Assembly: GCA_963676635.1 (NCBI GenBank)
Contig: OY781105.1
Location: 2,542,001 to 2,606,000, forward strand
DNA length: 64,000 nucleotides
Source of the DNA: GCA-002708315 sp963676635
Lineage (GTDB): Bacteria > Bacteroidota > Bacteroidia > Bacteroidales > F082
Direction of reading: 5' to 3'
Positions 36,529 to 46,441 of the stretch are shown piece after piece (the first letter of the stretch is position 1; each line of letters begins with the position of its first letter). Made by a program: the position numbers and the translations under genes. The notes under the pieces were generated by a model that was not told the origin of the DNA, ran no database searches, and worked only from the letters and a program-made list of their open reading frames with translations.

Positions 36529-36756
36529 ATGGAAAATTCTGAAAGATTACACAGATCGGCAACTGATAAAATGATTGGTGGTGTTTGCGGTGGACTTGCT
36601 GATTATTTTAGCATTGATCCTGCTCTTATTCGCATTGTATTTGTACTGCTTTTTGTTTTCGGATTTAGTGGTGCTCTTATTTATATTATTATGTGGATAG
36701 TTATCCCCATGCAAAAAGTAGTTCCCAATAATTACTATGTTAATGATAGCAAGTGA
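36529..36756 (+). CDS. PspC domain membrane protein
   Basis: The 75-residue protein consists of a PspC domain: RSATDKMIGGVCGGLADYF, then DPALIRIVFVLLFVFGFSGAL and a second hydrophobic helix YIIMWIVIPM. PspC-domain proteins are inner-membrane proteins of envelope-stress systems; in Bacteroidota short single-domain versions like this are common and of unproven role. Start 36529 is chosen because the promoter element lies just before it and the upstream residues do not resemble the family. A methyltransferase gene follows after 21 bp. Confidence 0.9.
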   Translation: MENSERLHRSATDKMIGGVCGGLADYFSIDPALIRIVFVLLFVFGFSGALIYIIMWIVIPMQKVVPNNYYVNDSK

Positions 36757-36777
36757 ATTAAATAAAATTGGTGAATT

Positions 36778-37380
36778 ATGGAAAGAGCAGAATTGTTTCA
36801 TCCGATAATTTTTAATGATCCAAAGTGGGCTTCAGGGTACTATAAGCGTAATAAAAAGAGTATTGAAAAGGTAGGAAAGCGCTTGGCTAAAGAGTTAAGA
36901 AAAGCTGGATTTGAGAAGGGGAATATTCTTGATGCAGGATGTGGTTTTGCAAGCGTTTCGGTTGAAATAGCGAAAGAATTTCCGGAAGCAAAAATCACAG
37001 GAATTGATTTGGGAGAACCATTACTTGATATTGGACAATCTATAATCAAAGATCAAGGATTGGAAAATCAAATTACACTTCAGAAAGGTGATGCGCTTAA
37101 TCTTCAATTTAAGGATAATTCCTTCGATGTAGTAATAAACACATTTTTAGTCCACATTGTGGAGAACCCTGTTCAAATGCTTAATGAAATAGAAAGAGTT
37201 ACAAAATCAGATGGGAAGATTATAATTACAGATCTGCGCAGAGGATTATTGGCCTATCTTATTAAAACATTTCGTACAGCCTTCACACCTGAAGAGGCTT
37301 TAGTTCGAATCAGAGTTTCTAAAATACGTAAATGCAAATTAACCACTGGTTTGTTTTGGTGGGATTATAAGTATCTATAA
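36778..37380 (+). CDS. Class I SAM-dependent methyltransferase
   Basis: The 200-residue protein has motif I NILDAGCGFASVSVEIA, the acidic residue of motif II in ITGIDLGEPLLD, the GDALNLQFKDNSFDVVIN block (motifs III-IV) and IIITDLRRGLL. These match ubiE/type 11-like methyltransferases. The substrate is unknown. It appears co-transcribed with pspC and converges on the arylsulfotransferase-like gene, with 15 bp between the stops. Confidence 0.82.
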   Translation: MERAELFHPIIFNDPKWASGYYKRNKKSIEKVGKRLAKELRKAGFEKGNILDAGCGFASVSVEIAKEFPEAKITGIDLGEPLLDIGQSIIKDQGLENQITLQKGDALNLQFKDNSFDVVINTFLVHIVENPVQMLNEIERVTKSDGKIIITDLRRGLLAYLIKTFRTAFTPEEALVRIRVSKIRKCKLTTGLFWWDYKYL

Positions 37381-37395
37381 TCCGTGTTTTACTTA

Positions 37396-38670
37396 TCAAA
37401 ATTCATTCTTATTAATTACTCTTGTCCAGTTGGTTAAGTGATGATAGCCTTCATGTGGTGATTTTAATACATTTTTGTAAATCACTTCATTATCTTTTAT
37501 AACCCAAAGAACACTTGAGTTTTGCTCTTCAACAAAATATGTTTTTGGATCAATAAACTCCTGTAGTGATTCAGAAATACTGAAAATATTATTATTAAGG
37601 AAGGCAGAATCACCGATAACTTCAAAACTATCATCTTCAAAATTATATTTTACTATGTTTGAAGATAGATTTCCAAAATCTTTCAGGTACTTATTTGTTT
37701 TAGGTTTTGACTTGCTTCCCCATCTGGAACTAGTATAGAAATTATTATTGAATATAACTAAAGCACTGTCACCATAGAAATCAACATCATGCTGACTCGA
37801 GAATGGTCCTTCTATTAAACGAATTACTTTATTAGTTGATGGTCGGTACTGGAATACCAGAGAAGGCTGTCGAATGCTGATAAATAAATCACCTGTATTA
37901 TAATATTTAGTGGTTTTTAACGCTGGTTGAACATCATTAAGATGGATAGGGTCGGGTTTGCTATTGGATTTCATCAAATAATTTAACAAGCCGTTGTCAC
38001 AATATATCTCTGTTATTGATTTACTAAATAATATATCGCCTGTTTTAGGATCATATTTAGTAACAGAGTTATCACGAAAATAAATCTTCCTGCCATCAAC
38101 AGTAATTAATCCAGCGGCTTCATTAACCGGAGGTTCAGTACAAGCCCAGATATAACCATCAGAATCCAGATTCAGAGAGTGATGAGCCCATAAGCTATCT
38201 TGTTTCCAAACCATATTAGAAAGAGAATCTATTTTGCATAAGGGTCGGCGATCAAATGAAAAAGCCACTTCTTTACCAGGTAAAAGTAATGGATTCATAA
38301 TACGTTTATGAGGTTGATAAGGATTGTCAACTTTCCAGCGATATGAAACCGAATCATCTCTTAGGTTCATCAAAACTATAGAACGTATATCGTTAGTTTC
38401 GGAATATGATAAAAGAACATCGATATCAAAATCCAGTTTATTGATTTTCTTGAAATCTTTATTTGTTTTAACAAATGTTCTGGGAATTTTAATAACTTCT
38501 TCTACAGATTGTTTAAAAAGATCCGGGAAGTTGGAAACAAAGTTCACAGATTCAGAAGCCCATTTGAAATCTTTATTTTCTCTTTCAACGTTAACCACTA
38601 CCCAGGCGAATATTGATAGAAAAAATATGATTATAACTACAATAGAGATTGATTTAATAATTTTTTGCAT
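37396..38670 (-). CDS. Arylsulfotransferase (ASST)-like membrane-anchored protein
   Basis: The 424-residue protein has one N-terminal membrane helix (SISIVVIIIFFLSIFAWVVV) and an exported beta-propeller-like domain. Features recall ASST-family proteins: IMNPLLLPGKEVAFSF, the WAHHSLNLDSDGYIWACTEP stretch, and HDVDFYGDSALVIFNN. In ASST enzymes a conserved His takes the sulfate group; the His pair in WAHHSLN or the His in QHDVDF are candidates. Many Bacteroidota relatives have no tested activity, so enzymatic function is uncertain. It is a single gene. Confidence 0.75.
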   Translation of the reverse strand: MQKIIKSISIVVIIIFFLSIFAWVVVNVERENKDFKWASESVNFVSNFPDLFKQSVEEVIKIPRTFVKTNKDFKKINKLDFDIDVLLSYSETNDIRSIVLMNLRDDSVSYRWKVDNPYQPHKRIMNPLLLPGKEVAFSFDRRPLCKIDSLSNMVWKQDSLWAHHSLNLDSDGYIWACTEPPVNEAAGLITVDGRKIYFRDNSVTKYDPKTGDILFSKSITEIYCDNGLLNYLMKSNSKPDPIHLNDVQPALKTTKYYNTGDLFISIRQPSLVFQYRPSTNKVIRLIEGPFSSQHDVDFYGDSALVIFNNNFYTSSRWGSKSKPKTNKYLKDFGNLSSNIVKYNFEDDSFEVIGDSAFLNNNIFSISESLQEFIDPKTYFVEEQNSSVLWVIKDNEVIYKNVLKSPHEGYHHLTNWTRVINKNEF

Positions 38671-38756
38671 AATGTAATTTAGCAGTAATTTTAAGCAAAG
38701 TAATGCAAATTATAGGCACGGGAGAGAATTTCATCTTTAAAATTATATAAACAATC

Positions 38757-38822
38757 TTAATTAATAATGAGCTTCTTCCTTATAATACCATCAGTAGAAT
38801 GAAGCTCAATTAAATTTGATTA
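38757..38822 (-). pseudogene. Possible relic of a T9SS C-terminal tail
   Basis: On the minus strand a 20-codon stretch reads SNLIELHSTDGIIRKKLIIN and then stops; an in-frame stop lies just before it. The sequence has the shape of the last strands of a type A T9SS sorting domain, like the ends of the two neighbouring cargo genes. It lies about 140 bp beyond the end of the downstream paralog, past its terminator. It may be a fossil of a third copy; with only 20 residues, chance resemblance is possible. Confidence 0.4.
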
Positions 38823-38860
38823 ATAATTAGGCCTTTCAAAATTAATAAAAAAAGTAATAA

Positions 38861-38896
38861 AAAAAAACCCGCAAAGATTACAAGTCTCTACGGGTT
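38861..38896 (-). terminator. Terminator after the downstream T9SS paralog
   Basis: On the minus strand AACCCG pairs with CGGGTT, extended by partly paired bases, and is followed by a run of T. It lies 66 bp past the stop of the 38962-41025 gene. Confidence 0.8.
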
Positions 38897-38961
38897 ACAT
38901 GAAACGGTACAAATTAGTTTTAACAAATCAATTCATCTATAACATACTATTTACTTAACAA

Positions 38962-41025
38962 CTATTTCTTAATTAATTTGCTTGAGCAAACGCCTTGTGA
39001 ATGGGAGATAACAACAAAATAAACTCCCGGAATAAGATCTTTGACAGAAATTGTAACCGAAGAACCATTTTGTATTATACCTTGATTGCTTTTATTTCCA
39101 AGCATGTCAATTACTTTATAAACTACTGATTCGTCAGAAAAATCACTACTTATAGTAATATAATTCTTTGCAGGATTAGGGAATACTTTTACCATATTAT
39201 TATTCAATGATGTTGGATTTTCTTCATTCCCCAGCCATTGACAACCAAATGATTGGGGGTTTTGAAAATATTCCTTTTTTACATCATCAATATAGCCTAG
39301 CAATGTTTCCACAGCAGTATTTCCATTTTCTGCGAAAGCACTTACATAAGCAATATCAACACTTTCCATTGTGTTTGTTTCAAAAGTAAAAGGGCCCATG
39401 GCGCTTAATCCTCTTCTGTCTCCTGGTTTATTACCGGCGGTCTCTTCAGTCCAGTTCACGGAACCAAAAGGTTCAATCTGGTATGTTCCCCAGTAACAAG
39501 GATCGCTATTACCTGGAAACATAAATCTGGCCGCAGGTCCGTATGCACCATAGTTAACATGCCCCATTCCGCCAAATTCCATTATACTGCCATCTTTCCA
39601 GGTTGCCATCATATAGTTATAATAATCTTCAGGTTCATCAGGGTCTGACATATAACTATGATTACCATTGTTAAAATAAATAAAGTTCGACATGCCAAAC
39701 CTTTCATTATCAACAACACCATCACTAAATCCAATACCATTTAAGCTTTCATCACATTGTCCGTCTGGATTATCAGCGTCATTTTCATCCATATTCGGTC
39801 CTCCCAGAATTACAATACCCTGTGCCGGCCAGTTTTTCCCATAAGTAACAGAATCATTGATCCCATCAATGGAATCACCATTATAACCATAAAAAGCACC
39901 ACGACTTACATCGCAACCAACAAAGTCATCACCGGCATTACCAATATCAAAATCAGTAAACAAACCAATATAAATATCTTTATAATTTATTGATGATCTG
40001 TTAAATACTTTATAATTCATAAATAATGTATTAGCCAGAGCTGGTGATTTATCAGGATCAAACTCATAAGCCATACCATGAATTTCCAGTCCCAGCGAAT
40101 CACCATCGGTTTCAGTATGCTGACGCACATCGTTAATTATAAAATATATACATTGATCACCACGCATAAGAGGATAATCTCCTGAAAAAGGATCATATAA
40201 TTTATCTCCATCAACATCAACAAATGGAGCAAGATTTTCATTTTGATTTAATTCAGTATCGCCATGAGCAGGCCATGTTGCAATTGCTTCAATGGGCTGA
40301 TAACCGTCATCGTTGAAATGATTAACATGATATTTAATATCAGAAATGTTAATTTTCCATACTTTTTGCCACTGTATAGCAGTCTCTGTGGAAACATTAA
40401 GCTGATCATTATTAACACTAATGGGTCCGGTCCAATAGTCTATACCATTTAACCGAAAAGTTTCTGCTGCAATTTTAAAACTTCTGTTTTCATCAAACCC
40501 TCCTACCCATAACGACGAGCTGAAAATAGTATTTTTGCCACTGCCTTTAGGAAATTCAAAAAGATTATCAGGAGTGTTTGTAATAACACTGCTATTACCT
40601 GTAAAAGGCCCCTGGAAGAATTGTATTCCGCTGGCTTGTATCTGAGCGCGAATATTATTTATATCCAGAAAATCATAAAAATTATTGTCGGTAATAATTA
40701 TATTAAGAAAAGCCACAGAGTTTTCACCAATGTTATTATTTTCATCAATTAACAGATAGTTGATTTTTATTGTATCAGTAACTTTTCTATTGCAATATTG
40801 TTCATAGTTTGCAAAAAAAGTAATCGTACTGTCAGTATGAATAAAATTACATTGCCTTATATAAAAGTTTAGTCCGGAGGGATGAGTATCATTGTCAAGG
40901 ACATCAATTGTTATAGTTTCTCCAAGTCTGCAGCTTGCAAAATCATCATTGGCAACGGGACCAGTTTGTGCAGTAAGCTTTAAAGCAAATACACCTATTA
41001 TTATATATAGTAATATTTTTTTCAT
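38962..41025 (-). CDS. T9SS type A sorting-domain surface protein, tandem paralog 1
   Basis: The 687-residue exported protein has a signal peptide (LLYIIIGVFALKLTAQ) and an N-terminal Ig/cadherin-like domain (VANDDFASCRLGETITIDVLDND). A conserved central region of about 450 residues is rich in Asp, Asn and Gly and holds probable calcium-binding loops (DVDGDKLYDPFSGDYP). The type A T9SS tail follows, with VFPNPAKNYITI and a final GVYFVV...KLIKK. It should be secreted and anchored at the cell surface. It is closely similar along its length to the gene 149 bp upstream, so the pair arose by tandem duplication. Ligand unknown. Confidence 0.88.
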   Translation of the reverse strand: MKKILLYIIIGVFALKLTAQTGPVANDDFASCRLGETITIDVLDNDTHPSGLNFYIRQCNFIHTDSTITFFANYEQYCNRKVTDTIKINYLLIDENNNIGENSVAFLNIIITDNNFYDFLDINNIRAQIQASGIQFFQGPFTGNSSVITNTPDNLFEFPKGSGKNTIFSSSLWVGGFDENRSFKIAAETFRLNGIDYWTGPISVNNDQLNVSTETAIQWQKVWKINISDIKYHVNHFNDDGYQPIEAIATWPAHGDTELNQNENLAPFVDVDGDKLYDPFSGDYPLMRGDQCIYFIINDVRQHTETDGDSLGLEIHGMAYEFDPDKSPALANTLFMNYKVFNRSSINYKDIYIGLFTDFDIGNAGDDFVGCDVSRGAFYGYNGDSIDGINDSVTYGKNWPAQGIVILGGPNMDENDADNPDGQCDESLNGIGFSDGVVDNERFGMSNFIYFNNGNHSYMSDPDEPEDYYNYMMATWKDGSIMEFGGMGHVNYGAYGPAARFMFPGNSDPCYWGTYQIEPFGSVNWTEETAGNKPGDRRGLSAMGPFTFETNTMESVDIAYVSAFAENGNTAVETLLGYIDDVKKEYFQNPQSFGCQWLGNEENPTSLNNNMVKVFPNPAKNYITISSDFSDESVVYKVIDMLGNKSNQGIIQNGSSVTISVKDLIPGVYFVVISHSQGVCSSKLIKK

Positions 41026-41105
41026 GAATTTTTAGAAACAAATCTAATTTATGTTCTTGTTATGAAGACGAAAAGGTATCGGAGGTCGTTGTCCGGATAA
41101 GATGT

Positions 41106-41139
41106 AAAAAACCCGCGAAGAATAAAATTCTCCACGGGT
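41106..41139 (-). terminator. Terminator between the two T9SS paralogs
   Basis: On the minus strand ACCCG and partly paired GAGAA/TTCT bases close onto CGGGT and are followed by TTTTTT. It is similar in sequence to the terminator at 38861, so it was probably duplicated with the gene. Confidence 0.8.
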
Positions 41140-41173
41140 AAACAAAAAGGGCTTATTCAATTACATACTTAAA

Positions 41174-43249
41174 CTAATTCTTAATAAATTTGGTTGAATA
41201 AGTATCATTTGAACCAGAAATAACAATAAAATATATTCCGGGTTTAAGACTTTCAACAGACGTAACAACAGTATTGTTTTTATATATAATACCTGATTGT
41301 AAAATATTACCAGTAATATCCAGTATCAGATAATCAGCCTGATTATCTGACAAATCACAATAAAAACAAATTTGATCACAAGCAGGAACAGGGAATGCTT
41401 TAATTCCGGCAGGATTATCTTCAGTTATTTCTTCGTTATCAAGCCATTGATAACCGAAATAAGAAGGATCCTGAAGATAATTATTTCTTATAAGATCAAT
41501 ATCATTTAATACCATATCAATGGCAGAGTTATCATCATTAGCGAAAGCACTTACAAAAGCTATATCCAGTTTTTCCACAGAACCAGCTTCAAAAGTAAAT
41601 GGCCCCATAACGCTAAGACCTCTTCGGTCATAAGGAGTATTACCAGCAGTTTCTTCAGTCCATTCAACAGGACCGAAAGGTTCAATCCCATTTGTTCCCC
41701 AGAAGCAAGGATCACTGGTACCAGGAAACATAAACCTGGCCGATGGACCATAGGCACCCAAAGTAGTATGTCCGTTACCGCCATATTCCATCGCACTGCC
41801 ATCCATCCACAATCCTTTAAGGTAATTATAATATTCAAAATCTTCAACCGGATCGCCTATAGGTTCGTTATTATTCTCATAATACACAAACCTCGACATA
41901 CCATATCTTTCATTATCCTTAATACCATCATTAAAGCCAACACCATTAATACTTTCGTCACATTGATCATCAGGGTCATCCTGATTGTTATTATCCATAG
42001 CAGGTCCACCAAGTATAACAATTCCCTGCGCCGGAATATTACTACCATATATTGTTGAATCAATATTTCCATCGTAATCATCTCCATTGTAACCGAAAAA
42101 GGCGCCTCTGCCAACATCACAACCCACATAATCATCTTTGGAGTAACCAATTTCAAAATCAGTATTAATTCCAAGATAAGTATCGGTATAATTAATAGAA
42201 GACCTATTATAAATTTTATAACTCATAAACATTGTGCCTGCCAGAGGATCATCATCAGCGGCAGAAAATTCATATGCCATCACATGAATTTCAATTCCCA
42301 TTGCTTCCCCTGAAGTTTCACTATGTTCACGTTGATCGTTCAAAATGAAGAAGATACATTGATCACCCCTGATAAGTGGATAATCTCCTTCCATTGGGTT
42401 ATATATACTATCGTGATTAACATCTATAAAAGGAGCAAGCCATCTGGCCTGATTTAATGAAACATCGCCATGAGCAGGCCATGTAGCTATGGCCTCCAGT
42501 GGTATATAATCAGCATCATTGTAATGATTAATATGATAACGTATTTCCTGTGCTGATAACTTCCATACTTGCTGCCATTTAATAGCAGTTTCTACTTCAA
42601 CCATCAGGGTATCCGTTTCAATACTTATAGGTCCCGGCCAGTAATCAAAACCTCCCTGTCTATATCTTTCAGCGGCAAGCTTAAGCACATTATTATTATC
42701 AAGACCTCCTATCCATATTGATGAGTTATAGATGGTATTTTTTCCACTTCCGGCAGGAAATTCATAAATAGGATTTTCATTGCTAATCATATTACATTTC
42801 TCTCCGGCAGGCCCCGGCCAGAATTGCATCCCGTTTGCCTGTATTTTTGCTTTTATATTATTAATATCAAGATAATTATAGTAATTATTCCCAGTAATCG
42901 TAATGTTAACCGTGCCGATGGATTGTTGATGAACAATATCATCTTTATCAATGAGCAGATATGAAATTTTTATTGTATCCAAATTTGTTGCATTATAATA
43001 TTTTTCATAATCAACATAAAAAGAAATAGTACTGTCAGTAAAGCTTTGTGCATCATCACAACTACGGATGTGAAAATCTAAACCAGAAGTATGATAATCA
43101 TTATTAACCACATTAATAGTAACGACCTGTCCAAGAAAACAGTTGGCATAATCATCAATAGCAACAGGCCATGATTGAGCCAATACTGCTAAGGAAGAAA
43201 TCATAGTAATTATACCAAATATCGTTTTTTTCATAATACAGTTAAACAA
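41174..43249 (-). CDS. T9SS type A sorting-domain surface protein, tandem paralog 2
   Basis: The 691-residue protein shares the whole layout of the downstream gene: signal peptide (the first plausible Met is residue 1 or 6), Ig-like domain (AIDDYANCFLGQVVTINVVNND), the long central domain with DVNHDSIYNPMEGDYP, the block RFMFPGTSDPCFWGT, and a type A tail (AFPVPACDQICFY, PGIYFVV, ending KFIKN). Many blocks are identical or conservatively changed between the two. It follows the CHU_C-type gene by 54 bp. It is predicted to be a secreted, cell-surface protein. Confidence 0.88.
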   Translation of the reverse strand: MFNCIMKKTIFGIITMISSLAVLAQSWPVAIDDYANCFLGQVVTINVVNNDYHTSGLDFHIRSCDDAQSFTDSTISFYVDYEKYYNATNLDTIKISYLLIDKDDIVHQQSIGTVNITITGNNYYNYLDINNIKAKIQANGMQFWPGPAGEKCNMISNENPIYEFPAGSGKNTIYNSSIWIGGLDNNNVLKLAAERYRQGGFDYWPGPISIETDTLMVEVETAIKWQQVWKLSAQEIRYHINHYNDADYIPLEAIATWPAHGDVSLNQARWLAPFIDVNHDSIYNPMEGDYPLIRGDQCIFFILNDQREHSETSGEAMGIEIHVMAYEFSAADDDPLAGTMFMSYKIYNRSSINYTDTYLGINTDFEIGYSKDDYVGCDVGRGAFFGYNGDDYDGNIDSTIYGSNIPAQGIVILGGPAMDNNNQDDPDDQCDESINGVGFNDGIKDNERYGMSRFVYYENNNEPIGDPVEDFEYYNYLKGLWMDGSAMEYGGNGHTTLGAYGPSARFMFPGTSDPCFWGTNGIEPFGPVEWTEETAGNTPYDRRGLSVMGPFTFEAGSVEKLDIAFVSAFANDDNSAIDMVLNDIDLIRNNYLQDPSYFGYQWLDNEEITEDNPAGIKAFPVPACDQICFYCDLSDNQADYLILDITGNILQSGIIYKNNTVVTSVESLKPGIYFIVISGSNDTYSTKFIKN

Positions 43250-43303
43250 CTTTCAATTTATAAACAAGACGTCCTCAACATTAATACAGTTGCTTTGAAA
43301 TTT

Positions 43304-45124
43304 TTATCTTATAAGAGTAACGTATCCTTTTTTAGAAACTTTAACAATATTACTACCGTTATAATAATCAACAGTAACAAACCAAATATAAGTTCCAACA
43401 GGGCTGGCTGTTCCCATAAAATAACCATCCCATTGTTCGTAAATATTATTTGTTTTGAAAACAATTGTACCATATCGATTAATAATACTCATATTAAAGT
43501 TCGTCAAATTTTCAGGATCAGGCAAACCAAAATAATCATTAACACCATCACCATTTGGAGTGAAAGCATTGGGCATAATAATTTCCGGAGTATATAGTGA
43601 AAGGAAAACAGTATCTGTTATTTTACAACCTTTATTGTTAATTTCAACATAATATTCACCAGGAGTGTAAGCCTCTATGGTTGATGAGGTACTTCCATTA
43701 TTCCATAAATATGAATCGTATCCATTACCGGCATCTAAAACAATAAAATTATCAGCTATTATGGTAGTATCTTCTGGAAGAGTTGACACAGGATATGGTA
43801 TTATTTGAATGGAATCTTTTACTGAATTACTAACGCCGCAATGATAATAATCAAGATTAACATTATACAATCCTGTATTTTCAAAAACATGATTATTGGA
43901 GAAGTTTTTAAAATACAAATGTTTGTTATCAGTAGTATTGTAAAAATCCCATAAACATGAATCAACATTCATTGTTTTATCAAAGAAAAATCCGGTAGTA
44001 TCTTCGTAGCATGTGTTAACAAAATCCAGATCAGGTTTGTAAAACCATGACTGCGGAAAGTTCGGCATACCCATTAATGATCCGGCAACAGAAAAGTAAA
44101 GAGCTTTTTCTTCAAAACTACATTCCGGACCAATAATACCCGGCTTATTTATTATGTTAAGATAAGGCCTGTTCTCACAAGCAATATAAATTTTACCGTC
44201 AGGAGCACATTGCATACCAAAATTATTTCCCTGAGCAATTTCAACAGAATTGTTATTTAATAAGCTTTCATTATTTATTGAAATATCGTACTGCATTAGC
44301 TGATACTTTAAACCTCTGGTACTTATATACATTACTTTACTATTTGCAGAAAATGCAGTTCCAAAGCAGTAAGTTTGATTATTGTCAGGATAAATATTAA
44401 CAGGTGAGTTTATCACACCAGTTTTATTATTAAAAGTAAAGAACTGAGCCATAATAGAGTCATTATTAACAGGCAAAACAATTCCAGAGCCATCCGGTGA
44501 TGTTTTCATAAATCCAATATCAGTATTAACAGTAGATCCCGTTAACGATTCCACATAACCAGCTACGCCTTTATTATCAACCAGATAGGAATAAAAAGCC
44601 CTTCCGGTATTATGCACTATTACCCAGTAATCATGACCATTACAATGTTGAACAGCAGTTATTTTTTGTATTACATTACCTTTAAGATATATATTTTTCT
44701 GTACAACAGCTCCCAGTCCGTTATCTTGCAACATATCAATAACAGAATAGTTAAAACCTTTAATAGTATCATAATTATTAATGGTAAACAAGTAATAAGT
44801 TTTGTCAGATCCAGGCAAAGGAATAATAACACTGTTTTGATTAACAATTGGACGGCCAATGAGGCTATCACCATTGAGCATAATATTATGATTACGATTC
44901 CATACTTTATTGCCATTAGTATAAAAAAGCAGATTTCCTTCATTGTTACATACAGAAGCACATCCTGCTTCAGCAATCATTGAACCATCATTTTTTACAT
45001 TGAGATGTCCATTATTGAAATCTAAACCTGCATTATTGCCGAAATACCAGATATTTCCATTATTCTGGCCATAGCCATAACAGGATATTCCAAAAAATAT
45101 CAATATTATGACATATTTATTCAT
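43304..45124 (-). CDS. Surface protein with gliding-motility-associated C-terminal (CHU_C, T9SS type B) domain
   Basis: The 606-residue protein has a signal peptide (YVIILIFFGISCYGYGQ) and a beta-propeller-like N-terminal half (NGNIWYFGNNAGLDFNNG, with repeated AP.GKIYIA-type strands). A PKD-like segment follows around residue 360-440 (DSCLWDFYNT). The C-terminal CHU_C domain has IIMPNAFTPNGDGVNDYFG and SIINRYGTIVFKTN. CHU_C domains route proteins through T9SS and anchor them at the surface, often in gliding or adhesion. It follows the membrane/beta-barrel gene by 27 bp. Confidence 0.9.
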   Translation of the reverse strand: MNKYVIILIFFGISCYGYGQNNGNIWYFGNNAGLDFNNGHLNVKNDGSMIAEAGCASVCNNEGNLLFYTNGNKVWNRNHNIMLNGDSLIGRPIVNQNSVIIPLPGSDKTYYLFTINNYDTIKGFNYSVIDMLQDNGLGAVVQKNIYLKGNVIQKITAVQHCNGHDYWVIVHNTGRAFYSYLVDNKGVAGYVESLTGSTVNTDIGFMKTSPDGSGIVLPVNNDSIMAQFFTFNNKTGVINSPVNIYPDNNQTYCFGTAFSANSKVMYISTRGLKYQLMQYDISINNESLLNNNSVEIAQGNNFGMQCAPDGKIYIACENRPYLNIINKPGIIGPECSFEEKALYFSVAGSLMGMPNFPQSWFYKPDLDFVNTCYEDTTGFFFDKTMNVDSCLWDFYNTTDNKHLYFKNFSNNHVFENTGLYNVNLDYYHCGVSNSVKDSIQIIPYPVSTLPEDTTIIADNFIVLDAGNGYDSYLWNNGSTSSTIEAYTPGEYYVEINNKGCKITDTVFLSLYTPEIIMPNAFTPNGDGVNDYFGLPDPENLTNFNMSIINRYGTIVFKTNNIYEQWDGYFMGTASPVGTYIWFVTVDYYNGSNIVKVSKKGYVTLIR

Positions 45125-45151
45125 AGCAGGTGTTTTAGATGTATAACAAGA

Positions 45152-46441
45152 CTATCTTAAAGTATATGAAATTCCAAAATTTATGCCAAAAATATTATTA
45201 TACTGATTTGTAAATGACCCATTAGTAAAAACAGGTTTTAGATTACGTTTGTAGTATGGTGAAATAAACAAGCTCGTTTTTCTGTTCAGATAATAATAAA
45301 CAGTTGAATTAACAGAAAAGTTTACCATAGTATGATTAATATCACTGTCGTCAATCATTAGTTGATGATTATCGATATCAGGTACTTTAAAGTTAGAATA
45401 AGTAAGAAAGCCAATATTTGCACCGGCATTAACTTCGAAAGAGAACAGATTTTTATTAATACGATAACCAATCATAACAGGAATTTCCAGGTATCTGGTT
45501 CTGTTTATCCCACTGTTTTGAACAGTAACCATTCGGTAAACGTCAACCCATGTGCTATCAATACCAATTATAATAGGAGTAGCAATATCAGGAGGGTCAA
45601 ATATCCATCCCCATGTTGTATCATAAGAGTAATAACTATCATCAGCAGAGTATTCCTCATAACTTGATGTGTAATTATGATGTTGATTATATTCAGCATA
45701 AGAAATCCCTGTTGTTATAACCCAGTTTTGTTTTTCGATTTTTATTTCAACACCAGCGTTCCAGCTTCCATGTGGTGATTCTGAATTCATTCTGTATTGA
45801 TCATATTCACTGTTACCACCAGTTATTGTTTCATAAGGCAAGGATGGTCCCCCGTAAATATTAAAATATACTTTTATGTCATTTTCTTTCTGTTTTTCCA
45901 GACCAGGCAGAGTAAGAATCTCAGTATTATTTAGATCATTATCAATATTGTCAGTTTCATCTCGTGTATCAAGTGAAGACATATTAAGAAGATGGCGATG
46001 TGCATAATCATCAGCAAAAGCACTGTTTTCCTTAATAGAGTTCAGAGACATGTGTTTAACGGCATTCGATTTTTTAGAGAGAGAAACATCCCTAGCTGGT
46101 TCTTCATCTAATCTATCAGAATTCAGGATGTCATCACTAATATTACTTGAAGTAATAGTAGCTGGAGGCTCAGTAGGTTTTTCAACAACAGGCATATTCG
46201 ATGTATATTCATTGTTGTCAAGAGATATAACCTGAGATGTTTCAAAGGGGCTGGTGTTTTGATAATACCATATTCCTGCAATAACAAGAAAAGCTGCGAT
46301 GGCCGACGTAATTATATATGTTTTATTCCTGAACCAGAATAGCGACCACCGCATATCTTCCCAGACATTCCGTTCCGGTTCAGGGGCTATAATTTTCAGG
46401 TGATCTCTGAAAATTTTATCTATGTTATTATCTTCTTTCAT
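45152..46441 (-). CDS. Sigma-factor-linked membrane protein with C-terminal outer-membrane beta-barrel
   Basis: The 429-residue protein begins with a cytoplasmic segment of about 37 residues (IFRDHLKIIAPEPERNVWEDM). One membrane helix (YIITSAIAAFLVIAGIWYY) follows, then a polar linker of about 130 residues rich in Ser, Asp and Thr. The C-terminal 230 residues look like an outer-membrane beta-barrel, with alternating strands ending in NIFGINFGISYTLR. The stop-start overlap with the ECF sigma gene (4 bp) suggests that the N-terminal part acts as anti-sigma factor, and that the protein could link the outer membrane to the cytoplasm. This role is inferred from position. Confidence 0.75.
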   Translation of the reverse strand: MKEDNNIDKIFRDHLKIIAPEPERNVWEDMRWSLFWFRNKTYIITSAIAAFLVIAGIWYYQNTSPFETSQVISLDNNEYTSNMPVVEKPTEPPATITSSNISDDILNSDRLDEEPARDVSLSKKSNAVKHMSLNSIKENSAFADDYAHRHLLNMSSLDTRDETDNIDNDLNNTEILTLPGLEKQKENDIKVYFNIYGGPSLPYETITGGNSEYDQYRMNSESPHGSWNAGVEIKIEKQNWVITTGISYAEYNQHHNYTSSYEEYSADDSYYSYDTTWGWIFDPPDIATPIIIGIDSTWVDVYRMVTVQNSGINRTRYLEIPVMIGYRINKNLFSFEVNAGANIGFLTYSNFKVPDIDNHQLMIDDSDINHTMVNFSVNSTVYYYLNRKTSLFISPYYKRNLKPVFTNGSFTNQYNNIFGINFGISYTLR

